From: Nitrospirota bacterium
GTDB taxonomy: Bacteria > Nitrospirota > Nitrospiria > Nitrospirales > Nitrospiraceae
Direction: 5' to 3'
Length of the DNA stretch: 35,843 nt
Assembly: GCA_002737345.1 (NCBI GenBank)
Contig: NSIK01000022.1
Location: 1,863 to 37,705 of the forward strand
Both the position numbers and the translations under genes were made by a program. How positions within the stretch are numbered: the first letter of the stretch is position 1; every line of letters begins with the position of its first letter. The notes below the pieces were generated by a model, which made no database searches, was not told where the DNA came from, and worked only from the letters and a program-made list of their open reading frames with translations. Of this stretch, positions 7,868 through 16,187 are shown piece by piece.

Positions 7868-8623
7868 CTACGGGAGTCTGAGCGTTTTTCTCACGCCCGC
7901 GATCGGGATCTCGCACCAGGCACCGGGGGCAAGCTCTTCCAATTTGAATGGGCCGTATTGAATGCGCCTGAGCCTGGTTACTTCATGGCCCAAGGCCTTG
8001 AACAGCCGTCGGATTTCACGATTCTTCCCTTGGACCAGCACCACTTCCAGATGTGATTCGCGTCCGGAACTCTTCTGAATCTTCACACTGTGGCACTGAA
8101 GCCGCTCGCCTTCTTCAACCACTCCAACTGTAGCCTCCTTGGCTTGATCCTCGGTGAATTCTCCCCGTACAGAGACCAGGTAGGTTCTCATCACTTTATG
8201 CCCAGGGTCGGTGAGATAGCTCGACAGGACCGAATCGTTGGTGAGCAGCAGAAGCCCGCTGGTCGCTTGATCGAGTCTCCCGACTGCATGCAAATAGCCC
8301 AGGTCCGACGGCAAGACATCGAAAATCGTCTTCCGGTCTTTTTCATCACTATGCGTCGTGATGACCCCTTTGGGTTTATGAAAAAGAATAAATCGTTTGG
8401 CTGAATTTTGAATCGGCTTGCCGTCGAGCGAGAGGGCGTCTTTCGGCCACAAGACCCAAGTCGCTGGATCTCGAATGGCTCGCCCGTTGACCTGGACTCG
8501 CCCAGCACGAATCCATTCCTGGCTCGTGCTACGAGAGGCGACTCCCAGCTTGGAGAGGAGCCGATCCACCGTAAACCGTTTAGACGATATCGAGGACTTC
8601 TGTGTCATCTGAGTCATTTCCAT
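7868..8623 (-). CDS. RsuA/RluB-family pseudouridine synthase
   Basis: The 251-aa protein has an S4 RNA-binding domain (about 18-75: DRLLSKLGVASRSTSQEWIR), then the RsuA-family catalytic domain with KPKGVITT, the GRLDQATSGLLLL motif carrying catalytic Asp118, and QGKNREIRRLF. It isomerises uridine to pseudouridine in rRNA; closest in architecture to RluB/RluE/RluF and RsuA, but the target site cannot be read from sequence. It is the last gene of the long minus-strand run, 37 bases after ribE, and converges on the PEP mutase gene across a 30-base gap. Confidence 0.9.
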   Translation of the reverse strand: MEMTQMTQKSSISSKRFTVDRLLSKLGVASRSTSQEWIRAGRVQVNGRAIRDPATWVLWPKDALSLDGKPIQNSAKRFILFHKPKGVITTHSDEKDRKTIFDVLPSDLGYLHAVGRLDQATSGLLLLTNDSVLSSYLTDPGHKVMRTYLVSVRGEFTEDQAKEATVGVVEEGERLQCHSVKIQKSSGRESHLEVVLVQGKNREIRRLFKALGHEVTRLRRIQYGPFKLEELAPGAWCEIPIAGVRKTLRLP

Positions 8624-8660
8624 CCGTCGAAGCTAATCGCTGGATGCTGACAGCTTTGCA

Positions 8661-9317
8661 TTAGAGAAGTCCGCGCTTCTGGAGAAACTTTTTGTCAATC
8701 ACAGGAGTCAGTTTGGCCGGGAGCTGCGCCCTTTCTTGTAGCAACCGTTCGACGTATTTTCCAATCAGATCCGATTCGAGATTGACCTGATCGCCCACTT
8801 GCTTGAGCCCCAGGCTGGTGGCCTTGGCCGTGTGAGGAATAATCGCAACGGAGAAGCCACGGTCTGTCACCTGGTTGATCGTCAAACTAATGCCATCGAC
8901 GGTAACCGACCCCTTCACGATACAGTGGTGCAGAACATCAGGCGAAGCTTCAATTGTAAGCAAGATGGCATTCGCCTCCTGCTGGCGGACGCGCACCGTG
9001 CCGACCCCATCCACGTGGCCGGACACGAGATGCCCGCCGAGCCGCTCGTTAAGCTTCATCGCCCGCTCCAGGTTCAGCAGCGATCCGGCCATGAGCAGGC
9101 CGAGGGTCGTGACGGAGAGGGTCTCAGGAGAGACCTCCACAGAAAAATTATGCTCACTCTTACTCACCACGGTCAGACAGGTGCCATTGACGCTGACACT
9201 GTCCCCGATTTTAAGATCGCCCATCACAGTGGAGGCCAGAATCGTCATCCTCGTTCCTGCCAGGCTCTTCTCGATCGAGATAATGGCGCCGAGTTCTTCA
9301 ACGATGCCTGTGAACAT
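8661..9317 (-). CDS. ribE: Riboflavin synthase, alpha chain
   Basis: This 218-aa enzyme dismutates two 6,7-dimethyl-8-ribityllumazine molecules to riboflavin. It begins with the family hallmark MFTGIVEELG and contains two tandem lumazine-binding barrels, with NGTCLTV in the first and DGISLTIN in the second, plus 'GHLVSGHVDGVG' at the junction. Length is normal. Its ATG shares an A with the TAA stop of an upstream membrane peptide (TAATG), indicating translational coupling. It sits two genes after an MFS transporter and in the same run as ribD. Confidence 0.95.
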   Translation of the reverse strand: MFTGIVEELGAIISIEKSLAGTRMTILASTVMGDLKIGDSVSVNGTCLTVVSKSEHNFSVEVSPETLSVTTLGLLMAGSLLNLERAMKLNERLGGHLVSGHVDGVGTVRVRQQEANAILLTIEASPDVLHHCIVKGSVTVDGISLTINQVTDRGFSVAIIPHTAKATSLGLKQVGDQVNLESDLIGKYVERLLQERAQLPAKLTPVIDKKFLQKRGLL

Positions 9318-9433
9318 TATTCGTCCCTCATAAGCCGTTGCACGACATAGACGAATAAAACAATCAGCACTAGCAAGCCGATGCCGGCCAAGGTGCCAAT
9401 CACAATATTCTCTGTCTCAATGGTTTTCATCAT
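9317..9433 (-). CDS. Single-helix membrane peptide coupled to ribE
   Basis: A 37- or 38-aa frame with two adjacent ATG codons (9433, 9430) encodes a short polar N-terminus, one transmembrane helix (IVIGTLAGIGLLVLIVLFVYVV) and a basic C-terminal tail RLMRDE. It lies 23 bases after the MFS gene, and its TAA overlaps the ribE ATG. No family is recognised. The hydrophobic composition, the polar ends and the overlap support a real gene; the ribosome site is weak. Confidence 0.65.
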   Translation of the reverse strand: MMKTIETENIVIGTLAGIGLLVLIVLFVYVVQRLMRDE

Positions 9434-9456
9434 TGATCCATTATAGCCCACTGACG

Positions 9457-10626
9457 CTACGCCCGTCTCACCATCAGCCAAAACAACGAGGCCGCGACCA
9501 GCTGCAATCCTGCGATAATCGCAAAGGCACTGGCATAGTTCAAATGCGCGATGAGAATTCCTGCTAGGAGCGGTCCGCTGGCATGGCCGATGTCTCCAAT
9601 CGTCCCCTGCATCCCCATCCCGGCTCCGAGCGTCTTGAACTCGGAACTGTCCGCAACCAGCGCGGACGATGAAGAGGAAACGATGGCTTCGCCGAAGCCA
9701 AAACCCGCCGACAGCAACAAGAGCAGCCAGAACATCGATACCTGGGGAATACAGACGAAGGTTGCGGCACAGACCACGAGGCCAATGACGATGAGCGGCT
9801 GCCGCCCGACGCGATCGGACACCCGGCCCATAATCGGCTTGGAGACCAGCGACGTGAAGGCCTGCACCGTGAAAAGCAGCCCGACCTCCCCAGGGTTTAG
9901 TCCTACCGACACACCATAGAGAGGAAGGAAGGCCATCAAGGCTCCGTTCGCAATCATCTTGGCTGCATCGGTTGAACTGGTCACGAGGACCTTTCTGTTC
10001 TTGGCCACCACCCGGAATCCCTTCCACATCTCCGCCAGCAACGGCGCCATCCCCTTCTCCTGCACACGAGGAGGCGGCGGCGTGAGGTGCAGGCTATAGA
10101 AGATCACGATGGCGATACAGCCGAAGAGGCCTGCCATGACGAAGGCAGATGAGAATCCCAACGCATAGATCAAAGAGCCCCCGACGAAGGGACCGAGTAA
10201 GGCGCCGAATTGCGTCGAGGCCGTATAGGTGCCGAGCGCGGCGCCCCTCCGTTCCCGATAGAGATCTGCCACGGTAGCCAACGCGCTCGGAGCGAAGATG
10301 GCGGTGGCCAACCCATGGAACATACGCAAGCCAGTCAAGGTATCGAGATCCGTCACCCAGGGATACAAAAATGGCGGGAGCCCGAAGGCGATCACACCGA
10401 TCTGCAAGAGATACCGCCGACCATAGATATCGGACAATGCACCAGACGGTAATTTCAGAAAGACTCCGGTGAGGGTCGAGACAGACACGATGAGCCCGAT
10501 CCGTTCAGGACTCGCCCCCAGCGACTCTGCAAACAAGGCCAGCACCGGCATCCGGACCATGTTGTAGCTGATAAAGCAAAAGACGCCGACGGTGCAGAGC
10601 AAGGTGAAACTGCGTGAGGTCGTCAT
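9457..10626 (-). CDS. MFS transporter, drug/metabolite efflux type
   Basis: This 389-aa inner-membrane protein has about 12 transmembrane helices and the MFS loop 2-3 signature (GALSDIYGRRYLL), with a related sequence in the second half (GRVSDRVGRQPL). The ATG at 10626 is used because it overlaps the upstream stop as ATGA (10626-10623); the frame also extends further upstream but into the preceding gene. Substrate unknown. Its place between ribD and ribE allows, but does not prove, a flavin-related substrate. Confidence 0.88.
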   Translation of the reverse strand: MTTSRSFTLLCTVGVFCFISYNMVRMPVLALFAESLGASPERIGLIVSVSTLTGVFLKLPSGALSDIYGRRYLLQIGVIAFGLPPFLYPWVTDLDTLTGLRMFHGLATAIFAPSALATVADLYRERRGAALGTYTASTQFGALLGPFVGGSLIYALGFSSAFVMAGLFGCIAIVIFYSLHLTPPPPRVQEKGMAPLLAEMWKGFRVVAKNRKVLVTSSTDAAKMIANGALMAFLPLYGVSVGLNPGEVGLLFTVQAFTSLVSKPIMGRVSDRVGRQPLIVIGLVVCAATFVCIPQVSMFWLLLLLSAGFGFGEAIVSSSSSALVADSSEFKTLGAGMGMQGTIGDIGHASGPLLAGILIAHLNYASAFAIIAGLQLVAASLFWLMVRRA

Positions 10627-11438
10627 GGCGCCACCGTCTTCGCCGGAATTGTGCCGATGGGATGAGACCAATACTCGACCGTCTGTTGCAAAAAAGCCAT
10701 CTCGTCGACAGTGAGGGCAGGAGGCTTTGCCGCCTCTGACAATATCCGGTCCGGCTGCTGCTGCATCGCCAAACTTAAACGATTGACGCTATCGACCCCC
10801 TTCACCATCTTCTTCGTCACCGTACTGCCGACGAGCGGGCGAAACAGCGACAGAAGACCTGACAACAGACGATTGTCCAATCTCGTGTAATAGACGAACG
10901 TGCTCTCCATCGCCGCTGTTCCGTTCGAGTCCGTCACCTGATTCATCCTGAGCAGCACCACGGCCTTCCCGGCAATGTCCGGAAGGAGGCGGCTGTGGTG
11001 TGATCCTTCCAGGTAATAGATCCGGCTCGTACGGTCCTGATAGACGAGCTCGACGATCCCCTCAGTCCCCTCGCCATCATTGCCCCAATAACGCACGAGA
11101 CCTCGCGACTCCGATTGATAGGGTGCAATACCCAGGCGATTGATCAGGGAGACGGTCATGAGTGGACGATCCAAGAAATGGAGATAAACCGATTCAGACA
11201 ACGGCGTGCGCACCGGGCCCAACTTATTCGCCGTCGTATAGTGACTGATGATCGGTTGCAGCCTGCAGGCCCAGCCCGCTTCAACCAGTTCGACCGGAAA
11301 GGCCACCCCTGCATAAAGGGACGGCAAGGAGCAGGTTTCCGAATGGGCCTGGCTTGCACTCAGCGCCACACTCAGCCCGACCACACAGGCTAAACAGAGG
11401 GAGCCGAATCTGAGCAGGGGAAACCACGCGGAGATCAT
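10623..11438 (-). CDS. Exported protein of unknown function
   Basis: The 271-aa product has a signal peptide (MISAWFPLLRFGSLCLACVV, cleavage likely near SQAHSE). The mature part is mixed alpha/beta, with an arginine-rich region 'RTSRIYYLEGSHHSRLLPDI' and a C-terminal amphipathic stretch 'STVTKKMVKGVDSVNRLSLAMQQ'. It is vaguely reminiscent of lipid-binding START/SRPBCC proteins but not assignable. ATG at 11438 is preferred because it overlaps the stop of a 52-aa frame as ATGA. A GTG at 11483 would give a longer N-terminus. It overlaps the MFS gene start by four bases and so is likely to act in the same process. Confidence 0.78.
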   Translation of the reverse strand: MISAWFPLLRFGSLCLACVVGLSVALSASQAHSETCSLPSLYAGVAFPVELVEAGWACRLQPIISHYTTANKLGPVRTPLSESVYLHFLDRPLMTVSLINRLGIAPYQSESRGLVRYWGNDGEGTEGIVELVYQDRTSRIYYLEGSHHSRLLPDIAGKAVVLLRMNQVTDSNGTAAMESTFVYYTRLDNRLLSGLLSLFRPLVGSTVTKKMVKGVDSVNRLSLAMQQQPDRILSEAAKPPALTVDEMAFLQQTVEYWSHPIGTIPAKTVAP

Positions 11439-11593
11439 GATCGCTGCTTTCGAATGTGACTGGCGAAATGATGCTGAAGACACTGCCTTAAATGCTGTCG
11501 CAGCACGGTCTCACGCAACGCCACCACGAGGCCCTGGGATGGATACCGACCATTGCCGACCGGCTCGTCACAGATCGCCTTCCACAACCACAT
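11435..11593 (-). CDS. Small 52-aa protein overlapping the 3' end of ribD
   Basis: ATG at 11593 opens a 52-codon frame that begins 26 bases before the ribD stop and ends in TGA at 11437-11435, overlapping the next ATG as ATGA. The product starts MWLWKAICDEPVGNGRYPSQ, has a helical middle (GLVVALRETVLRQHLRQCLQ) and a His/Arg-rich tail. Composition is protein-like and it fills the otherwise empty gap with coupled junctions. No family is recognised. The ribosome site is poor (GGAG only 3 bases away), so re-initiation from ribD is likely. Confidence 0.55.
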   Translation of the reverse strand: MWLWKAICDEPVGNGRYPSQGLVVALRETVLRQHLRQCLQHHFASHIRKQRS

Positions 11594-12686
11594 CGTCTCC
11601 AATACGGCGAACCGTCACGTGATGTAAGGCCAATGCCTGGGCCAAACGTTTCGGGCTGCGGCCACCGATCATGGCCTTGGCATCCTGTCCCCCCATCAGA
11701 GTCGGCGCGAGATAGAGCAACACGTGATTGACCAGTTTAGCTCGTAGCGCTGCGGCATTGACGGTGCTGCCTCCCTCAATTAGGAGAGAAGTGACCCCCC
11801 TCTTGCCCAAAAGCGTCAACAGAGCAGAAAGCGATACATGCCCGTCCTTCGTCGAGAGGGAGACGACTTCCACCCCTGCCAGCTCAAAGAAACGGCGGCG
11901 TGATTGGGAGGCGTGGCTCGTGGTCGCGATCACGGTCTCAGCCACATCCTGTTTGGCACAGACCTTTGCCTGTCTCGGCGTTCTCAGTTGGCTATCGAGC
12001 ACGACTCGCAACGGCTGCTTCGACGCCAGCTTGAGTGGACGGTCGGACAGTCGCGCAGTCAGCGAGGGATTATCCTTGAGCACCGTCCCGACCCCGACGA
12101 GCACCGCATCCACCTGACTGCGCAGCCGGTGGACGGCTCGTCTTGCGAGCGGTCCGGTAATCCATTGCGACTCCCCTTGCGCCGTTGCGACCTTTCCATC
12201 TAACGTCATCCCGGCTTTGAGAATCACATAGGGGCGGCCCGTCGTGACCCAATGGAGATAGGCGCGATTCAACTCCGCCGCGCCCTCTCGCGCAACCCCG
12301 GTCGTCACAACAAGGCCGGCCTTGCGCAAAGCGGTCACGCCCCGTCCCTTCACCAAATGATTGGGATCGGTCATCGCCACCACCACCTCTTTTACCCCTG
12401 ACTGAATAACAGTCGGCACGCAAGGAGGGGTTCGCTTCAGGAGATGGCAACAGGGCTCAAGCGTGACATAGAGCGTTGCCCCCTTGGCGCGGGAGCCCGC
12501 TTGCTTGAGCGCGAGAATTTCTGCGTGGGGCTTGCCGGGACCCTGGTGAGAGCCTCGGCCGACGATGCGGCCGTTCTTGACCACAAGGGAACCGACCATA
12601 GGATTCGGGCTGGTCTTGCCCCGGCCCTTCGCTGCGAGACGAAGCGCCAGGGTCATGAAGTGGAGATGCGTAGAGGCGGTAGTCAC
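11568..12686 (-). CDS. ribD: Bifunctional riboflavin deaminase/reductase
   Basis: This 372-aa enzyme catalyses two early steps of riboflavin synthesis: deamination of the pyrimidine and NADPH reduction of the ribose side chain. The N-terminal deaminase carries HAE (His54, Glu56) and the zinc Cys motif TLEPCCHLLKRTPPC with Cys79 and Cys89. The C-terminal reductase starts near residue 150 (VILKAGMTLDGKVA) and includes VGVGTVLKDNPSLTARL and LLIEGGSTVNAAAL. ATG at 12686 overlaps the ppdK stop by four bases (ATGA), so it is coupled to ppdK. No flavin riboswitch lies directly ahead, since that space is ppdK coding sequence. Confidence 0.95.
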   Translation of the reverse strand: MTTASTHLHFMTLALRLAAKGRGKTSPNPMVGSLVVKNGRIVGRGSHQGPGKPHAEILALKQAGSRAKGATLYVTLEPCCHLLKRTPPCVPTVIQSGVKEVVVAMTDPNHLVKGRGVTALRKAGLVVTTGVAREGAAELNRAYLHWVTTGRPYVILKAGMTLDGKVATAQGESQWITGPLARRAVHRLRSQVDAVLVGVGTVLKDNPSLTARLSDRPLKLASKQPLRVVLDSQLRTPRQAKVCAKQDVAETVIATTSHASQSRRRFFELAGVEVVSLSTKDGHVSLSALLTLLGKRGVTSLLIEGGSTVNAAALRAKLVNHVLLYLAPTLMGGQDAKAMIGGRSPKRLAQALALHHVTVRRIGDDVVVEGDL

Positions 12687-15541
12687 CGTTCCTTGCGGGT
12701 AATACGCGATCGGCTACGCGAAACCGACTTCGTCTTGGTGGTCTTGGGAGCCTTCACGGTCGATTTCGTCGCTGCCTTCGTGGTCTTCTTGGCCTTGGCG
12801 CGAGACCCTGAGGCCTTGCGCGTAGTGGCTGTGCCCTTCGACTTTTCTTCGGCCAAGGCCGCATGGGCCGCAGCCAGCCGCGCAATGGCGACGCGATAGG
12901 GAGAGCAGCTCACATAGTCCAATCCCAGCTCATGGCAGAACTCGACGGAGCTGGGATCGCCTCCATGTTCACCGCAGATGCCAAGCTTGATTCCGGGTCT
13001 GGTCTTCCGCCCGCCGATGATGGCCTGTTTCATCAAGGCCCCCACCCCTTCGCGATCGAGCGTGGCGAAAGGATCCGCATCCATGATGTTGGCGGTTCGA
13101 TAGAAATCGATGAACTTCGCCGCATCGTCGCGGGAGAAGCCGAACGTGGTCTGAGTCAGATCGTTCGTGCCGAAGGAAAAGAACTCCGCTTCGGTCGCAA
13201 TGCGCGCCGCCGTGACGGCGGCGCGAGGCAGTTCGATCATCGTACCCACGAGATAGGACAGTTTCACGTTGTACCGCTTCATCGTCTCCTGCGCCACTTC
13301 GCGGATCAGATCCTTCTGCGCCTTCATTTCCGAAACCATCCCCACCAGCGGGATCATGATCTCCGGAACGATCTTCTTCCCTTCCTTAGCCAGCTCACAG
13401 GCGGCCTCCATGATCGCCCGCGCCTGCATGCGGGTAATCTCCGGCATCGTAATCCCAAGTCGACAGCCACGGAGCCCCAGCATGGGATTGAACTCGTGGA
13501 GTTCTTCAACTCGAGCCAGCAGCCGGCGCTTCTCTTCGAGTCTAGCTCCATCTTCCCCGGTCAATTGCAACTGCGCAATCTCCACCATCAAGTCTTCCCG
13601 CTTCGGCAGAAACTCATGCAGCGGAGGATCAAGCAAACGAATCGTGACCGGGAAACCGGCCATCTCGCGATAGAGACCAATGAAATCCTGTTTTTGCAGC
13701 GGGAGGAGCTGGTCGAGAAATTTTTCCCGTTCTTCTTTGGTCCGTGCCAGAATCATCTTCTGCATGATCGTGATGCGATCCTCGGCAAAGAACATATGCT
13801 CCGTCCGGCAGAGTCCGATCCCTTCGGCGCCGAAGCCCCGGGCAATCTTCGCCTGATCCGGCACGTCCGCATTGGCGCGAACACGCAAGGTCCGCACGCT
13901 GTCGGCCCAGGAGAGAATCAAGGCGAAGCGCTGATACTTGTCCGACTTCTTCGCATTCAGCTTGCCCTGGATGACTTGGATGATTTCCGATTCGACAACG
14001 GGCAAGTCCCCCTCGTACACATTACCGGTCGAACCGTTGATCGACAGATAGTCCCCTTCGTGGAACACCTTGGCTCCGATGCGAACGCACTCCTCGTCCA
14101 AGACCTCCACCGCGTCGCACCCGGCCACACAGACCTTGCCCATTTGCCGCGCAACCACCGCCGCATGGGACGTCATCCCGCCCCGGGCGGTCAAGAACCC
14201 CGTTGCGGCGTTCATGCCGTGAATATCGTCTGGGCTCGTTTCCTGCCGGACCAAGACCACGCGAATCCCGGCCGCTTTCATCTCAACGGCCCTGTCTGGC
14301 GTGAGAGCAATCTTTCCCGCTGCCGCGCCGGGGCCTGCGGGGAGCCCCTTCCCCAGTCGATTGGACTTCGACTCTGCTTTCGTATCGAAAATCGGATAGA
14401 GGTATTGCGACAGTTGCTCAGGCCCGATCCGCTGCACTGCTTCCTTCTTAGAGATCAGGCCTTCCCGGACCATATCCACGGCAATCTTCACGGCGGCGAT
14501 ACCGGTCCGTTTGCCGACACGGGTCTGCAACATGTAGAGCTTGCCCTCTTGGATCGTAAACTCCAAATCGAGCATGTCCCGGTAATATTTTTCGAGCTTC
14601 TTATAGGTGTGCTCCAGCTCCTTGTAGGCTTCCGGCACATTCTTCGCGAGGGCATTTAGCGGAAGTGGCGTCCTGATGCCGGCTACGACATCCTCTCCCT
14701 GGGCATTCATCAGACATTCGCCGAAAAAGTTCTTGTCGCCGTTGGCAGGATCGCGCGTGAACGCCACGCCGGTGCCGCTCGTCTCTCCCATGTTGCCGAA
14801 CACCATCGCCACCACATTGATGGCCGTGCCCCAGGACTCGGGAATCCCATAGAGGCGCCGATAGGTCACGGCCCGCGCACCGAACCAGGAGGAGAACACG
14901 GCGTTCATGGCTAAGCGAAGCTGTTCGAGCGGCTCATCGGGAAACTCTTCCTTGGTCTCTTCCTTGACGAGGGCTTTGAAACTGGCCACCAGCTCACGCA
15001 AATGCCGCGCATCGAGATGTGTCTCATGCGCCACACCGACTTCAGCCTTCTTGTACTTGAGGATCTCTTCGAAATGTTCGCGCGGCACACCCATGACGAT
15101 GCTACCGTACATGGCGACGAAACGCCGATAGCTATCCTGGGCAAACCGATCGTTGCGGGTCTTGGCCGCTAGTCCCTCGACCGTCTTGGTCGTCAAACCG
15201 ACATTCAGCACCGTGTCCATCATGCCAGGCATCGAGGCCCTGGCGCCTGATCGAACCGAAACCAAGAGGGGACGCGCAGGATCGCCGAACCCCATGCCCA
15301 TCGACCGTTCGATCCGCTTCAGCGACTTCAAGGCATCGTCCCACATGCCGGGAGGATACTTTTTCCCGTTCTTGTAATACTCGACGCAGGCCTCGGTGGA
15401 AACCGTGAAGCCGGGCGGAACGGAGATGCCAAGATTCGTCATTTCGGCAAGCCCGGCCCCCTTGCCACCCAGGAGCTCTTTCATATTGGAGGCGCCTTCG
15501 GCTTTACCGTCGCCAAAGTAGTACACGTATTTCGTTGCCAC
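12683..15541 (-). CDS. ppdK: Pyruvate, phosphate dikinase with Lys-rich tail
   Basis: The 952-aa enzyme interconverts pyruvate, ATP and phosphate with PEP, AMP and pyrophosphate. The nucleotide-binding domain (about 1-340), the phosphohistidine domain with GGMTSHAAVVARQMG (phosphorylated His459) and the PEP/pyruvate TIM barrel (about 535-895) with GICGEHGGDP (Cys856) are complete. The final 53 residues (about 900-952) are an added histone-H1-like tail of Lys, Ala, Thr and Ser (KAKKTTKAATKSTVKAPKTT), beyond the usual end of about 875-900. It overlaps ribD by four bases. PEP from this enzyme is also the substrate of the PEP mutase encoded at 6203-7837. Confidence 0.95.
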   Translation of the reverse strand: MATKYVYYFGDGKAEGASNMKELLGGKGAGLAEMTNLGISVPPGFTVSTEACVEYYKNGKKYPPGMWDDALKSLKRIERSMGMGFGDPARPLLVSVRSGARASMPGMMDTVLNVGLTTKTVEGLAAKTRNDRFAQDSYRRFVAMYGSIVMGVPREHFEEILKYKKAEVGVAHETHLDARHLRELVASFKALVKEETKEEFPDEPLEQLRLAMNAVFSSWFGARAVTYRRLYGIPESWGTAINVVAMVFGNMGETSGTGVAFTRDPANGDKNFFGECLMNAQGEDVVAGIRTPLPLNALAKNVPEAYKELEHTYKKLEKYYRDMLDLEFTIQEGKLYMLQTRVGKRTGIAAVKIAVDMVREGLISKKEAVQRIGPEQLSQYLYPIFDTKAESKSNRLGKGLPAGPGAAAGKIALTPDRAVEMKAAGIRVVLVRQETSPDDIHGMNAATGFLTARGGMTSHAAVVARQMGKVCVAGCDAVEVLDEECVRIGAKVFHEGDYLSINGSTGNVYEGDLPVVESEIIQVIQGKLNAKKSDKYQRFALILSWADSVRTLRVRANADVPDQAKIARGFGAEGIGLCRTEHMFFAEDRITIMQKMILARTKEEREKFLDQLLPLQKQDFIGLYREMAGFPVTIRLLDPPLHEFLPKREDLMVEIAQLQLTGEDGARLEEKRRLLARVEELHEFNPMLGLRGCRLGITMPEITRMQARAIMEAACELAKEGKKIVPEIMIPLVGMVSEMKAQKDLIREVAQETMKRYNVKLSYLVGTMIELPRAAVTAARIATEAEFFSFGTNDLTQTTFGFSRDDAAKFIDFYRTANIMDADPFATLDREGVGALMKQAIIGGRKTRPGIKLGICGEHGGDPSSVEFCHELGLDYVSCSPYRVAIARLAAAHAALAEEKSKGTATTRKASGSRAKAKKTTKAATKSTVKAPKTTKTKSVSRSRSRITRKER

Positions 15542-15570
15542 GCTGCCCTCTCCTTTACGCTGAGTTCAGT

Positions 15571-16062
15571 TCAATCGACGCGTGACGCCCCATGAGCAGG
15601 GGCGGATTCAAGCCGCAGCCGATACCGGCTGACTAGATAGCACTTCGCCACCAGCCCTGACGCAATGACCGCGATTACAAACATCACTAATATGAGCAAC
15701 CGGTAGTCGGCGTGAATGTTCTGGCCCACATAATACTGCCCGTCCGGCCCCTGCTGAAGCCTGCTCTCGCGTTGAATCTGATGGGTCTGGCCTGAAGGAT
15801 CAGAGAGATTGATCCATTCCGAGCAGAAAGGCACCGGGTCAGATGCTCCTGGAACGGGCTGCCATCTGAGCCGCAAGCAAACATCCTGTTTGGAGTTGAA
15901 TACATCGGGGGTCGCTGCCAGTTCATCGAGGTTGATCCCGCTAACCCATAACCCGACCAGCACAATCGCATTGCAGAGCACCATCAGGACAAGAGACACG
16001 CAGGTGGTGTATCGACGGACTTTCCCCACCCGACGCTGATCGTCTGACAATGGTTGATCCAT
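15571..16062 (-). CDS. Two-helix membrane protein, unknown
   Basis: The 163-aa protein has two transmembrane helices (about 21-42 and 121-143) enclosing a hydrophilic loop of about 78 residues that contains two cysteines (positions near 62 and 80), so the loop is probably periplasmic with a disulfide. No family is recognised. It is 29 bases upstream of ppdK and downstream of a large palindromic repeat that separates it from glyS. Confidence 0.7.
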   Translation of the reverse strand: MDQPLSDDQRRVGKVRRYTTCVSLVLMVLCNAIVLVGLWVSGINLDELAATPDVFNSKQDVCLRLRWQPVPGASDPVPFCSEWINLSDPSGQTHQIQRESRLQQGPDGQYYVGQNIHADYRLLILVMFVIAVIASGLVAKCYLVSRYRLRLESAPAHGASRVD

Positions 16063-16091
16063 CCCCCACCCAATTCGTCTCTCTGTCTAAC

Positions 16092-16181
16092 AGATGGTCA
16101 GGAGAGTCCTCCACTGCGCGCGTCCAACAAGGGCCTTCCGAGGCCGCGCGTTGCGCGAGCACGAGGGACTCTCCTGACTAT
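16092..16181. repeat. 90-bp imperfect palindrome (REP-like) after glyS
   Basis: Outer arms GTCAGGAGAGTCCTC (16097-16111) and GAGGGACTCTCCTGAC (16163-16178) pair with one bulged G and continue outwards with G-U pairs; the inside is GC-rich (CGCGCG runs) and holds GGCCT-TCCG-AGGCC as a nested tetraloop hairpin. It fills the gap between the glyS stop and the next gene. It could act as a terminator or mRNA-processing site for glyQS, and its structure is typical of dispersed REP elements. Confidence 0.7.
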
Positions 16182-16187
16182 CTATCC

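Noticed and set aside
12687-12750. FMN riboswitch ahead of ribD
   Set aside because: That space is ppdK coding sequence; no conserved RFN pattern seen.
12863-14659. 598-codon frame on the plus strand
   Set aside because: Antisense to ppdK; the low-complexity His/Arg/Leu-rich translation and absence of motifs mark it as the shadow of a high-GC gene.
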